Assembly: GCA_017993835.1 (NCBI GenBank)
Contig: JAGOLX010000025.1
Location: 1-64,000 of the forward strand
Direction: 5' to 3'
Source: Phycisphaerae bacterium
GTDB lineage: Bacteria > Planctomycetota > Phycisphaerae > Sedimentisphaerales > Anaerobacaceae
DNA: 64,000 nt
A program made the translations under genes and the position numbers. The first letter of the stretch is position 1. Every line of letters starts with the position of its first letter. The notes under the pieces were generated by a model. The model had not been told where the DNA came from and did not search any database. It saw only the letters and a list, made by a program, of their open reading frames with translations. Below, one piece after another: positions 35,255 to 44,661 of the stretch.

Positions 35255-36178
35255 TCAGGATCTTGCAACATTCAGGAACTCGTCATAGTTGCGAATGTAA
35301 TCGCTTGCGTCATAGGGGTGAGATGCAAAGACCATAAGAATGGCATCGGCGGAGTACTTGTACTGAATTCCCCAGACTAGCGGGGGCAAGTATAGACCCA
35401 ACCAAGGACTGTCGAGCAGGAATTCCTCACGTTGAAGGCCGTCATCTGCAACAACACAAACAGATCCCTTGACGCAAACGAGGAATTGATGGCATTTTCT
35501 GTGAGCATGCTCACCCCGAACGCGAACGTTAGGTACCCCATGAACGAAGAAGACCCTCTGAGGGGGAAAAGGCAAGTCCTTCTCCCATTCCATCACACAC
35601 AGGTTCCCCCTCAGGTCGTTCACATGCGTGAATTCCCTCAGTGTAACGCCTCGAACAGAACAAGACGGCTTCTTCTCCGGTGCCTGCGGTGAGACAGACG
35701 CACGGGACACCGCGTCCATGTATCCGACAATTTGTGCCGGATTACCGGTTACGATGGCGTTGCGAGGCACATTGAGCGTCACGACCGCACCAGCCCCAAT
35801 CATGGCTTTTTCGCCGATTCGCAGCCCGGGCAGAATCGTTGCATTCGCCCCAATAGACGCCCCGCGACAGACGCAGGTCTTCAAAAGCTGACCTGGGCAT
35901 TGTTTGCTGCGGGGGAACTTGTCGTTCGTGAAGGTGGCGTTAGGACCCACAAAGACATCGTCTTCGAGAACGATGCCATCCCAGAGATAGACTCCGCATT
36001 TAATGGTCACACGGTTGCCGATACGCACATCGTTCTCGACGAACACATGGTCACAGATGTTGCAGTCACCACCGATGACGGCGCCTGGGCATATGTGGGT
36101 AAAAGCCCAGATCCGGGTCTTCTCGCCAATCGTGGCACCTTCTTCAATAATGGCCCTGGGGTGGACGAACATCTTCAT
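35255..36178 (-). CDS. Bifunctional N-acetyltransferase/3,4-ketoisomerase (FdtC-FdtA fusion, WxcM-like)
   Basis: 307 residues from ATG 36178, behind AAGGAAGG. Two domains are fused. Residues 1-155 form a left-handed beta-helix acyltransferase (FVHPRAIIEEGATIGEKT; HVFVENDVRIGNRVTIKC; GANATILPGLRIGEKAMI) of the WlbB/FdtC/QdtC kind. Residues ~170-307 are a cupin of the FdtA/QdtA family: RGNLCVMEWEKDLPF, RGEHAHRKCHQFLVCVKG and GLYLPPLVWG. WxcM of Xanthomonas has the same combination. The protein would therefore convert dTDP-4-oxo-6-deoxyglucose to the 3-oxo sugar and later N-acetylate the product of the adjacent aminotransferase. Whether Fuc3NAc or Qui3NAc results is not decidable by eye. Confidence 0.93.
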   Translation of the reverse strand: MKMFVHPRAIIEEGATIGEKTRIWAFTHICPGAVIGGDCNICDHVFVENDVRIGNRVTIKCGVYLWDGIVLEDDVFVGPNATFTNDKFPRSKQCPGQLLKTCVCRGASIGANATILPGLRIGEKAMIGAGAVVTLNVPRNAIVTGNPAQIVGYMDAVSRASVSPQAPEKKPSCSVRGVTLREFTHVNDLRGNLCVMEWEKDLPFPPQRVFFVHGVPNVRVRGEHAHRKCHQFLVCVKGSVCVVADDGLQREEFLLDSPWLGLYLPPLVWGIQYKYSADAILMVFASHPYDASDYIRNYDEFLNVARS

Positions 36179-36194
36179 ACGAACACCGCCTTCC

Positions 36195-37136
36195 TTAGGT
36201 CTTCCACACCATCGAGAGCTTGGGGAATGCCGTACAGCCGATACCCTCCTTGAACTGACACAACCCATAGTTCGGCACCGAGTTCTCAGTCGAGGGCCCT
36301 ACGTCAACATACCTAAACCCCTCGTACCTGTAGTATTTGCATATCTCGAGCGCCAGGCAGTTCATCGTCCCCTTCTCAGCATATTCACGTGTATCACCCC
36401 AAAGAACCACCTGTGCAATCTTCCCTTCTTGGACACGGAATACTATGGCGGCGGCAATGTCCTGGCTGTGGGAGTCTGCTACCAGGAAGACATCCGCCGG
36501 GACAAGAGATACGGTTTCCTTCACCTGTTCCCAGGTCATTCTGATCGGGTAACCGCGTTCCAGTTTGTTGTGTTCAACTATCTGGTATGCCGTACGCAGA
36601 TCGTCGAACACATTACATCGCCGCACTGTCACACCTCTTCCAAAAGCGGTTCTCACAATTCTACGGGCATCGCGAGCGACGTCCGTATAACCCTGATTGT
36701 CCATGGCGTGCAGATCCAACGCATGGTTCACGTCCACACTTGCGATAGTGAACCCTTGTCGAAACAAGGCATTGATCATCTTGGAAATAAACGACGTGTC
36801 ATAGATCAACGGCGGCAAGGTCACCTTGATACCATTGACCCTTCCTCTTGAGCAAGATTTCTGGAGTTCTTCAATAGCCCGTTCGATATAGGGAATTCCT
36901 ATGTCACTTCTGAGGTAGGACAGGCCCCCAAACGGAGCAGAGAATGGCGACAACAGCATGCCGTCTTTCAGCCCGCACACCAGACCCAAGCGATACTTCT
37001 CATCTCTGAAGAGAAAGAAGAGAACATCATCGCATTTGTGTCTATTGAGCAGATTGAACTCTGCCGAATTGAACACATGGTATGGTCGGTGGATAACAGC
37101 GCGGTATTCTTCACTGTCTACTTCAAGAATCTCCAT
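36195..37136 (-). CDS. FemAB/GNAT-like acyltransferase family protein
   Basis: 313 residues from ATG 37136. It has the double-GNAT layout of FemAB-like proteins found in polysaccharide loci: FNSAEFNLLNRHKCDDV, SPFSAPFGGLSYLRSD, then NKLERGYPIRMTWEQV and FLVADSHSQDIAAAIVFR. Members transfer aminoacyl or acyl groups. A likely role is adding an acyl or amino-acid substituent to a sugar nucleotide or repeat unit. It is the first gene of the operon, followed 16 bp later by the fusion enzyme. Substrate unknown. Confidence 0.75.
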   Translation of the reverse strand: MEILEVDSEEYRAVIHRPYHVFNSAEFNLLNRHKCDDVLFFLFRDEKYRLGLVCGLKDGMLLSPFSAPFGGLSYLRSDIGIPYIERAIEELQKSCSRGRVNGIKVTLPPLIYDTSFISKMINALFRQGFTIASVDVNHALDLHAMDNQGYTDVARDARRIVRTAFGRGVTVRRCNVFDDLRTAYQIVEHNKLERGYPIRMTWEQVKETVSLVPADVFLVADSHSQDIAAAIVFRVQEGKIAQVVLWGDTREYAEKGTMNCLALEICKYYRYEGFRYVDVGPSTENSVPNYGLCQFKEGIGCTAFPKLSMVWKT

Positions 37137-38569
37137 TCAACTCTGACCCATCCGCACAACGATTGCTCAGCGGTTCGCTGGCTCCAGGGCTTCAGTCGCA
37201 CACCTACCGTTCCAGCACACCTATCGCACGCATTTCGGTAACCTTGGTGGCTTTGTCCGGCAATCTCTACCCTATCGAAAAGGCTCGATTCATACAGCAC
37301 TGGTCGATCGCAACCTTGAGGTTCTGCCGGATCAGACCGACCTCATACCGATGGGCTCGCCGCGGCCACCAGTAGGCGACGGCGATCTGCTTGTGCGAAG
37401 CGTTCGCTCGATCCTCTGAGGAGAAGCCGGTGTGCACAGTTGCCACGCCACTCATGATTCCATTGCTCGCGTATCGCCCGGCGCGGTCGGGGTTGACGTC
37501 TATCGTGCGAAGCACCCGGGCCAGAAGTCCGGCTCCAGTACAGTACGCCGACGGGGGCTGCTTACGATCAAGCCCGTCGCAAGATGTTCACTTCTCCCGG
37601 GCAGACTCCGTCCCCCTCAGGCGCACCCGCGTGGTATTCCGCGAACATTCCTCCCACGCAAGAGCCACCATTATGGGACACCACCGCCTCAGGCCGGAGC
37701 AGAGATTCCACAAGCACAAACAGTTGTAACCACGCAACTTGACTCGATTCCCAAGCAATGCCTGTTCGCCATCCGTAGCTTCGCACTGCCATCCGTAGGG
37801 TGCCAAATACACCCTCAAACCCTGGCCGATGAACAGCGTCGATCTGCGGTATTATACCACGTTTTCTGCGTACAAGCCAATACGTACAACTACGCATTTC
37901 GTCCGCGTGTTTTCACTCGTGGGACACCCATCACCTGCAACGGCGGAGGTTCGATAAAACCTGATCTTCGACACTACGGCCAAGCCCGTGACCTGGCCGG
38001 ACACCCTCGTCTACCCTGAAACGCTTCGCCGCGACAGCACGAGTTTTTCGCACTCCTTGACCTGGAGTGGAATTCGCCCTTGCCTCAGCGTCGTCCCGCG
38101 CGATATCCCCAGGCGACTCCGCGTGGGTCGCGACGGCTTGCAGAACGCTGTCCAACCTCCACTCCGGTACAGTGTCCGGCCAGAACACCCGATACATCAC
38201 AGGGGCCTCACGAAAGGGATCCCGACGCAACCAGCCATTGTCAAATAACAAATGTCGACCGGAAGAGCATTGGCACGCCTCCGCCGATTACATATACTCT
38301 CATTATAGCACCGAAGTACTCTATAGACGCAATGCCCGGCCATCTTCCAAACGGTGAAAGAAATGTCCACTGTGCAACAAGTTCGTGGCGGCCATCGCAA
38401 TGGCAGCCATGTCGCAGTCGAATGCTCAAGTGGCCTCGAATCGGCACAAGTCCAACGGGGCGTTCCACGGCGCGCATTCGCGTCTGAAATGCACCTGGAA
38501 CGCGGTCAGAACCGCGATAGGGCTGATGTCAGCATAGGAGGCGGCGCCAACCTTCTGGAAAGGACTGAC
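37137..38569. other. 1.4-kb intergenic region upstream of two divergent units
   Basis: No convincing gene on either strand. It separates the polysaccharide operon (leftward) from the giant surface protein (rightward) and must hold both promoters. An AT-rich stretch at 38284-38330 (ATATACTCTCATTATAGC) is a candidate promoter area for the rightward gene. Two minus-strand frames (37267-37515 and 37931-38251) have protein-like composition but lack start sites and known motifs; they may be relics. Confidence 0.5.
37877..37899 (+). promoter_or_regulatory. Candidate regulatory element, copy 1
   Basis: A 23-bp sequence with core GTACAACTACG matches 20 of 23 positions to 49453-49475. Both lie in long non-coding regions in front of rightward genes and beside leftward polysaccharide genes. 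A role as a regulator-binding site is inference. Confidence 0.35.
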
Positions 38570-41500
38570 GTGCGTGCAACATTCCTGGCAGCAGCCATTC
38601 TCCTGTTGTCCTTTGGCGTCGTGGCAACGGCACAACCGGCCACATACGTGAATGTCACCGACTATGGGGCCAGCCCGACCGCCGATGCGGCGACGAACAC
38701 GGCGGCGATCCAGAGCGCGGTTGACTATGCCCGAGGAATCGGCGCGATTGCCTATGTCCCGGCCGGTGCCTATACCGTCGATGCTGTTACGTCTATCGTT
38801 CTGTATGACGGCGCTTCGCTGGAGATGCACGATAACGCCACACTCGTCACATTGCCCAACGACTCAGGGTACGACAGCGGCTTGGGACAGTACCAGGTGC
38901 TCAAGATATCTGGGTCTAACGTCACCGTTCGGGGTGGGGCCATCAAGGGCGACCGGGATGGTCACCAATATCCTATTCCAGGCAACACCTACGAGTTTGG
39001 TATGGGCATTACAGTTGTGCCGCCAGTAGGGATTAACATCAGCAATGTGCTCATTGACAACATGTACATATATGACTGCGTGGGTGACGGCATCCTTTTG
39101 ACCGGGAGGACTGTAGGTCTGTGGGGAAGCTCCAATGTCGTGATCTCGAACTGCCGCATCGAGGATTGCCGAAGGCAGGGGATTTCCATTGTGGTTTCAG
39201 ATGACGCGCATATCTTCGCCTGCAACATCACCGGGACTGGTGTCACCAAATACGGAAAGGCCGGCACAGCCCCGATGGCCGGAATTGATATCGAGAGTGC
39301 GACATCTCCTCGTAATACCATCATTGAGGGCTGTTACTTTTCGGGCAATCTCGGAGGCGGCGTCATTCTGTACAACTGTAACCGATCCATCGTTCGCAAC
39401 AATACCTTTGTTGACAACTGTATCTACTATCAGTACACTTCCGATAGTACAATCTCGGGCAACACGTTTGACAACGCCACACAGTCGGGGATTTTGCAGT
39501 CAACCAATCCGCCTGGTATCACATCGGATGGAGGATACACCGCCGTAGGCATCCGTTACGTCATTATCTCCCAGGCCACTCGGGATTTCACAACCATAGG
39601 GGCGGCCGACAACAATGCCGGTACGGAGTTCGTTGCTGCCGCCCGCGCCGACTTGGGTAAAGGCGACCAGATCAGGCGTATTCCAGAGAATGTCACGATC
39701 ACCGGCAATGTCATAACGTATGCAACAGGCGGCGAAGTCGGCACAGTCGGGATTGGTTCCAATAGCAGCACTCGGAACATCACGATCACCGGTAATACTC
39801 TAAGCGGCAAACCAACATACGGGATTCACGTAGGCACAGCCACTGGGGATGGAGTCATATACGGTGGGGAGGTAGTCACAGGCAACATCCTGACGAATCA
39901 GTCCCAAGCCATCCAATCCGGGGTAGTCACAGGTTCGTCTCTAGGGCTTGAGGGAGCGACTATTTCCAATAATACGATCACCGCCGCGTCCTACCGCGGG
40001 ATCAGTGCGTTAGACATCTCCTCCGGCGGAATGATCAGTGACAACACACTGACCGATTGCGGATATTCGTCGCAGGCCTCGATCTATCTTGTGGCAGGCA
40101 CATGGCAGGTAGAGAACAATACGATTGCTTTTGCCGCTTCGCCCGAGACATCCTACGGGATCTATTGCGGCGAGGAGACAGAACCCAACTTGACCCGTAA
40201 TACGATCACGGGGACCTATAGTAAGGCGGCTATCGCGACACTGGCCGAACCCCACATCGTCGAGAATGATCTGAGCGGTGCGACTTCCAGCAAAGAGATA
40301 TACTATCTCACGCCCACCGGGGATGGAAGCCTTGCGCTGATGGCCCTTGGGACAGTCACTGTTGCCACCGGAAACACCCTGGAGTTCACGGCTGCCGGGA
40401 CTGGCGGCAGCGGCACCAAGACCTACTCTGCCGCAGACCTGCCGGAGGGAGCGACATTTGTCGGGGCCAACTTCACCTGGACCCCGACGGCAGAACAGGT
40501 TGGTTCCTACGAGGTTCCGATCACCGTCCACGATGACCTTACATCCGTGTCGCGGACTATCACTATCAACGTTCACTCGCGATATTCCCTGGATGTAGGC
40601 GTTGAGCATGGACAGGTGACCGTCATCCCGGCACGGAGCTACTACACGATCACCGATACGGCGGTGTCGTTGCAGGCGGTTCCGAATATCGGATACGCAT
40701 TCAGTGGCTGGTCCGGCGATCTCTCCGGAACGACGAATCCGATCACGATTACGATGGACGGCGACAAGTCCGTGGCAGCCAACTTCGCTGAGACTTCTGC
40801 AACGTACGCGCTCAACGTGAGCGCCACAAACGGCACAGTCACCAAGACCCCGGACTACACGAGTTACACGTCCGGACAGACTGTGACGCTACAAGCGACG
40901 CCAAATGCCGGTCATGTGTTCAGCGGCTGGTCGGGCGACGCGTCCGGGACGACAAATCCGACCACGGTCACGATGAACGCCGACAAGTCCGTGACGGCGA
41001 ACTTCGCCGCCAGCACGTACACGCTGAGCGTCAGCGCCATCCACGGCTCCGTGACGAAGAGTCCGGATCAGGCGACGTATACGTACGGCCAGACGGTGAC
41101 CGTGACCGCGGTCGCGAACACGGGCTACACTTTCAGCAGTTGGTCCGGCGATGCGGCGGGGACGGTCGCCTCGACCACGGTCACGATGACTCGCGACAAG
41201 TCGGTGACGGCCAGCTTCACGATCAATACCTATACGCTGACCGTGGCGGCGACTGACGGGACCATAAGCAGGAACCCGAACAAGAGCAGCTACACGCACG
41301 GCGAGACAGTCACGTTGCAGGCGACGCCCGACACGGGGTACAACTTCGTCAATTGGTCGGACGATCTGTCGGGCAGCACGAATCCGACGACCCTGGTGAT
41401 GGACGAGGACAAGTCCGTGACAGCCGCGTTCGCGGCGAACACCTACACCCTGGACACTGCCGCAACGAACGGGTCAGTGACGCGGAGCCCGGACCGGGCC

Positions 41501-44383
41501 AGTTATACATACGGGGAGGTCGTCACGCTAACCGCGGTGGCGGACACAGGCTACAGCTTCAGCGGCTGGTCGGGCGATGCCTCGGGCACGGCGGCCTCCA
41601 CCGTCATTACGATGGATGAGGACAAGTCCGTGACCGCCGGTTTTACGATCAACACCTACACGCTGAGCGTCAGCGCCAGCAATGGCTCGGTGACCAAGAG
41701 CCCGGACCAGGCCACCTACACCTACGGCCAGACCGTCACGCTGACCGCGGTGGTGGCCACCGGCTACAACTTCATGAATTGGGCGGGGGATCTGTCGGGC
41801 AGCACCAATCCGGTTACCGTGGTGATGAACGACGACAAGTCCGTCACGGCTACGTTTGCCGCCAACACATATACTCTGGAAACCACCGCGACGAATGGAT
41901 CGGTGACCCGCAGTCCGGACCAAGCCAGTTACGCCCACGGCACGTCCGTTACGCTGACGGCCGTGGCGAACGCCGGATACAGCTTCGGAGCCTGGTCGGG
42001 CGATGTCTCGGGCACCGTCGCCTCTGCGACGGTCACCATGGACGACAACAAGTCCGTGGCGGCAACCTTCACCGCCAATGCGTATACTCTGGATACCGTT
42101 GCGGCCAATGGCTCGGTCACAAAGAACCCGGACCAGGCCACCTACACCTACGGCCAGACCGTCACGCTGACCGCGGTGGCGGACACGGGCTACAGCTTCA
42201 GCGCGTGGTCGGGCGACGCCTCCGGTACGGTGGCCACCACAACGATCACGATGGACGCCGACAAGTCCGTCGCGGCCACGTTCGAGCGGGACAGCGACGA
42301 TCAGGATCCGCCGGTGCTCCTGAGTTCTTCCCCTGCGGCGAACGCGATCCAGGCCCCGCGGAACTCGATCGTGCTGCTGCACATCGCCGATGCGGGCGAT
42401 GGGGTCGATGCGAACACCGTCAGCATTTCGGTCAACGGCGAGTCCGTGTATGCGGGCAATGTGGCCAGCCATACGAGTAGTTCGGGCGTGTGCCGCCGCG
42501 TGGGCACTCCCGCGGACTACACCTACGCCTATCAGGCGGGCGCCGACTTCGACTACGATGCGACGATCACGGTCACGGTCAACGCCGCCGATCTCGCGGG
42601 TAACGCCATGGCGCAGAAGTCCTACGGCTTCAAGACCGAAATGAGGGCCTTCGGCGCCAATCGCTGCGCCAGTTGGGGGCCCCAGGGTGCGGATCTCGGC
42701 GCTGCGGCCACCGTCTGTGACGCCGACGGGAGCATCTGGGTCGTCTATCATGCCGGTGACGAAGGCTCTCGCGACATCTATGTGTCCGAGCGTGCCGCCG
42801 GTGACGAAGAATTCGGCGACCCGGTTCAGGTGACGACCAACGTCCTGGACCAGTGCAACGCGGACATCGCAGTCGGCACGAACGGCGTGCTCTACGTCGT
42901 CTGGCAGGACAACCGCCGGGGGAACTGGGACCTCTACGCGAGCACGTCCGCGGACGGCGTCACGTGGTCGGCGGCCGTGCGCGTGGCCGACTCCAACGAC
43001 GACGAAATCAATCCTGCGATTGCGGTCGATTCGCAGTCGCCCAATCGCGTATACGTGGCCTGGGAAGACAATCGCGCCGGGAACCAGGACATCTATGTGT
43101 CCCATTCGATCGCCGGCTTCGCCTCGGCCACAGTCCAGGCGGTGACCTCGAATGTCCAGGACCAGACGGATCCCCGCATCGCGGTGGATGGATCGAACAC
43201 GGCCTATGTGGTCTGGACCGACGCCCGGAACCAGTCGAAGGACATCTACGGCGCCGCCTCGAACAGCGGGCCGTGGACGAACGTCCCCATCGTGACGGGC
43301 ACGGGCGTCCAATTCCTGCCCGCCGTCGCGGCCGAGGCAGGCAGTTCTGTGCTTCATCTCGTGTGGGTGAGCGATCTCTCGGGCGACGATGACATCTACT
43401 ATGCGTCCTCGAACGGCCTTCCGGCGACACCGTTGACAGGCGTGAATCTCATCGACGACACATCCCGGACGGACCAGCGGACTCCCGCCATCGCGGTGGC
43501 CGAGGAGGCGGGCGACCTGCGGGTCTTCGTATGCTGGCAAGACGCGAGAAATGCCACCAACACCTCGGACACGGATGTCTATGTCGTCGAGATCCGCGAC
43601 GGCGACGAAACGAACGTCCTCGTGGGCGACAGCGGCACCGGCACGAATCAGCGAGAGCCGGCCATCGGGGTCGACGTTTCCGGCCGGCCGTACGTCCTCT
43701 GGACGGACGATCGAAACGCCGCGGACCAGATCTACTTCGCGGCCAGCACGTTCGTCGACCCGACGCCGCTGGCAGAGCGACTGGTCGCCGCCGCAGTCGG
43801 CGGCACGGTGGGCACAGCCGCGCCGGTCGATGCGGATGACGTCTCGGTCGTGATCCCGGCGGGGGCGGCCCCGTATGACGTGACCGTGACCGTCGCGAGG
43901 ATCGAGGACTTGCAGCCCGGCTCGACAGTGGACGTTCTGCCCTATGAGTTCGGACCCAGCGGAATGCAGTTTGACGTGCCGGTCACAATCACGATCCCGT
44001 ATCTGATCGCCGACTACGGCAGCGACGTGCCGCAACCGTACTGGTATGATTCCCTGACCGGCACGCTGACGCAGGACGGGATCACGAACGTTCAGTACGT
44101 CGCCCTCTCCGCGACGGTCGGCGCCCTGCGTTTCCAGACGACGCACTTCACGCCGTACACCCTGGTCGCCGCGACGACTGATGACGGCGATGGCGACGCG
44201 GATGTCTCTTCGGGCAGCAGCGGTGGCGGCGGAGGCGGCTGCTCGCTGTCCCCTGTGACAGGCCCATGCGGAGCCGCAGAGTTCTTCCTGCCTTTCGTTC
44301 TGTTGGCTCTGGTAGTGATTGGCATTCGACGCAGGGACAGGCGACAGTGCTGGAACTCAGATAGCGGTTCGAAAGGCAACTAG
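38570..44383 (+). CDS. Giant surface protein: beta-helix, eight InlB-like repeats, beta-propeller, Cys-type C-terminal anchor
   Basis: 1937 residues from GTG 38570. This start has AAGGA five bases upstream and begins exactly at a signal peptide (VRATFLAAAILLLSFGVV); the frame is open upstream to 38354. Order of parts: residues ~28-590, a pectate-lyase-like beta-helix opening with YVNVTDYGASPTADAATN; ~595-670, an Ig-like domain; 672-1238, eight ~71-residue repeats of the divergent InlB B type (GYSFSGWSGDASGT...DKSVTA); ~1245-1365, an Ig-like domain; ~1370-1730, a sialidase-like propeller with YVVWQDNRRGNWDLYAS units; ~1730-1865, a ZU5-like domain (VVIPAGAAPYDVTVTVARI). The tail is poly-Gly, then GGGGCSLSPVTG, a membrane segment (FFLPFVLLALVVIGI) and RRRDRRQ. 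This differs from the VPVPGAV signal, so another anchoring route is likely. Confidence 0.9.
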   Translation: MRATFLAAAILLLSFGVVATAQPATYVNVTDYGASPTADAATNTAAIQSAVDYARGIGAIAYVPAGAYTVDAVTSIVLYDGASLEMHDNATLVTLPNDSGYDSGLGQYQVLKISGSNVTVRGGAIKGDRDGHQYPIPGNTYEFGMGITVVPPVGINISNVLIDNMYIYDCVGDGILLTGRTVGLWGSSNVVISNCRIEDCRRQGISIVVSDDAHIFACNITGTGVTKYGKAGTAPMAGIDIESATSPRNTIIEGCYFSGNLGGGVILYNCNRSIVRNNTFVDNCIYYQYTSDSTISGNTFDNATQSGILQSTNPPGITSDGGYTAVGIRYVIISQATRDFTTIGAADNNAGTEFVAAARADLGKGDQIRRIPENVTITGNVITYATGGEVGTVGIGSNSSTRNITITGNTLSGKPTYGIHVGTATGDGVIYGGEVVTGNILTNQSQAIQSGVVTGSSLGLEGATISNNTITAASYRGISALDISSGGMISDNTLTDCGYSSQASIYLVAGTWQVENNTIAFAASPETSYGIYCGEETEPNLTRNTITGTYSKAAIATLAEPHIVENDLSGATSSKEIYYLTPTGDGSLALMALGTVTVATGNTLEFTAAGTGGSGTKTYSAADLPEGATFVGANFTWTPTAEQVGSYEVPITVHDDLTSVSRTITINVHSRYSLDVGVEHGQVTVIPARSYYTITDTAVSLQAVPNIGYAFSGWSGDLSGTTNPITITMDGDKSVAANFAETSATYALNVSATNGTVTKTPDYTSYTSGQTVTLQATPNAGHVFSGWSGDASGTTNPTTVTMNADKSVTANFAASTYTLSVSAIHGSVTKSPDQATYTYGQTVTVTAVANTGYTFSSWSGDAAGTVASTTVTMTRDKSVTASFTINTYTLTVAATDGTISRNPNKSSYTHGETVTLQATPDTGYNFVNWSDDLSGSTNPTTLVMDEDKSVTAAFAANTYTLDTAATNGSVTRSPDRASYTYGEVVTLTAVADTGYSFSGWSGDASGTAASTVITMDEDKSVTAGFTINTYTLSVSASNGSVTKSPDQATYTYGQTVTLTAVVATGYNFMNWAGDLSGSTNPVTVVMNDDKSVTATFAANTYTLETTATNGSVTRSPDQASYAHGTSVTLTAVANAGYSFGAWSGDVSGTVASATVTMDDNKSVAATFTANAYTLDTVAANGSVTKNPDQATYTYGQTVTLTAVADTGYSFSAWSGDASGTVATTTITMDADKSVAATFERDSDDQDPPVLLSSSPAANAIQAPRNSIVLLHIADAGDGVDANTVSISVNGESVYAGNVASHTSSSGVCRRVGTPADYTYAYQAGADFDYDATITVTVNAADLAGNAMAQKSYGFKTEMRAFGANRCASWGPQGADLGAAATVCDADGSIWVVYHAGDEGSRDIYVSERAAGDEEFGDPVQVTTNVLDQCNADIAVGTNGVLYVVWQDNRRGNWDLYASTSADGVTWSAAVRVADSNDDEINPAIAVDSQSPNRVYVAWEDNRAGNQDIYVSHSIAGFASATVQAVTSNVQDQTDPRIAVDGSNTAYVVWTDARNQSKDIYGAASNSGPWTNVPIVTGTGVQFLPAVAAEAGSSVLHLVWVSDLSGDDDIYYASSNGLPATPLTGVNLIDDTSRTDQRTPAIAVAEEAGDLRVFVCWQDARNATNTSDTDVYVVEIRDGDETNVLVGDSGTGTNQREPAIGVDVSGRPYVLWTDDRNAADQIYFAASTFVDPTPLAERLVAAAVGGTVGTAAPVDADDVSVVIPAGAAPYDVTVTVARIEDLQPGSTVDVLPYEFGPSGMQFDVPVTITIPYLIADYGSDVPQPYWYDSLTGTLTQDGITNVQYVALSATVGALRFQTTHFTPYTLVAATTDDGDGDADVSSGSSGGGGGGCSLSPVTGPCGAAEFFLPFVLLALVVIGIRRRDRRQCWNSDSGSKGN
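40583..42283 (+). repeat. Eight tandem ~213-bp repeats encoding InlB-like modules
   Basis: Each unit starts with a YTL/YSL-type strand and ends with DKSV-x-A-x-F. Spacing is about 71 codons. Neighbouring units share long identical nucleotide runs, for example in the ACCTACGGCCAGACCGTCAC block seen in units 6 and 8, which suggests recent unit duplication or conversion. Confidence 0.9.
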
Positions 44384-44661
44384 GTCGATGCCATCTTGAG
44401 GTTCTACATGAAATAGCCAGTGTCATATGGACGGGCCCGGCGGAGTCGCCTTTCCGCCGCCTCGCCAAAGTCGATCACGACTTCCTTACCCGGTAGACTG
44501 TGATCGAGAGGATCTCAAGCAACTTCGGCTCTGCCAGCCGGCGTGATTGAACCGGTTGAATCAACCACGTCCCTGCGATTCGCTTGTCCGTGGGCTCCAG
44601 ACACTATCCAGGCTCCCCGACAGGTCCGTCTGAAGGAGTCGTTTGTCGGGGGGGCTTGCGA

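Noticed and set aside
37931-38251. Minus-strand 106-codon frame upstream of the polysaccharide operon
   Set aside because: It has reasonable composition at first but no ribosome site, no known motif and a poor second half.
40583-42283. CRISPR-like regular repeats
   Set aside because: The 213-bp periodicity is in frame and encodes InlB-like protein modules. No CRISPR array or cas gene was seen anywhere in the window.
41528-44146. Minus-strand open frame of 872 codons
   Set aside because: Antisense to the repeat and propeller part of the giant surface protein; the composition is antisense-like.
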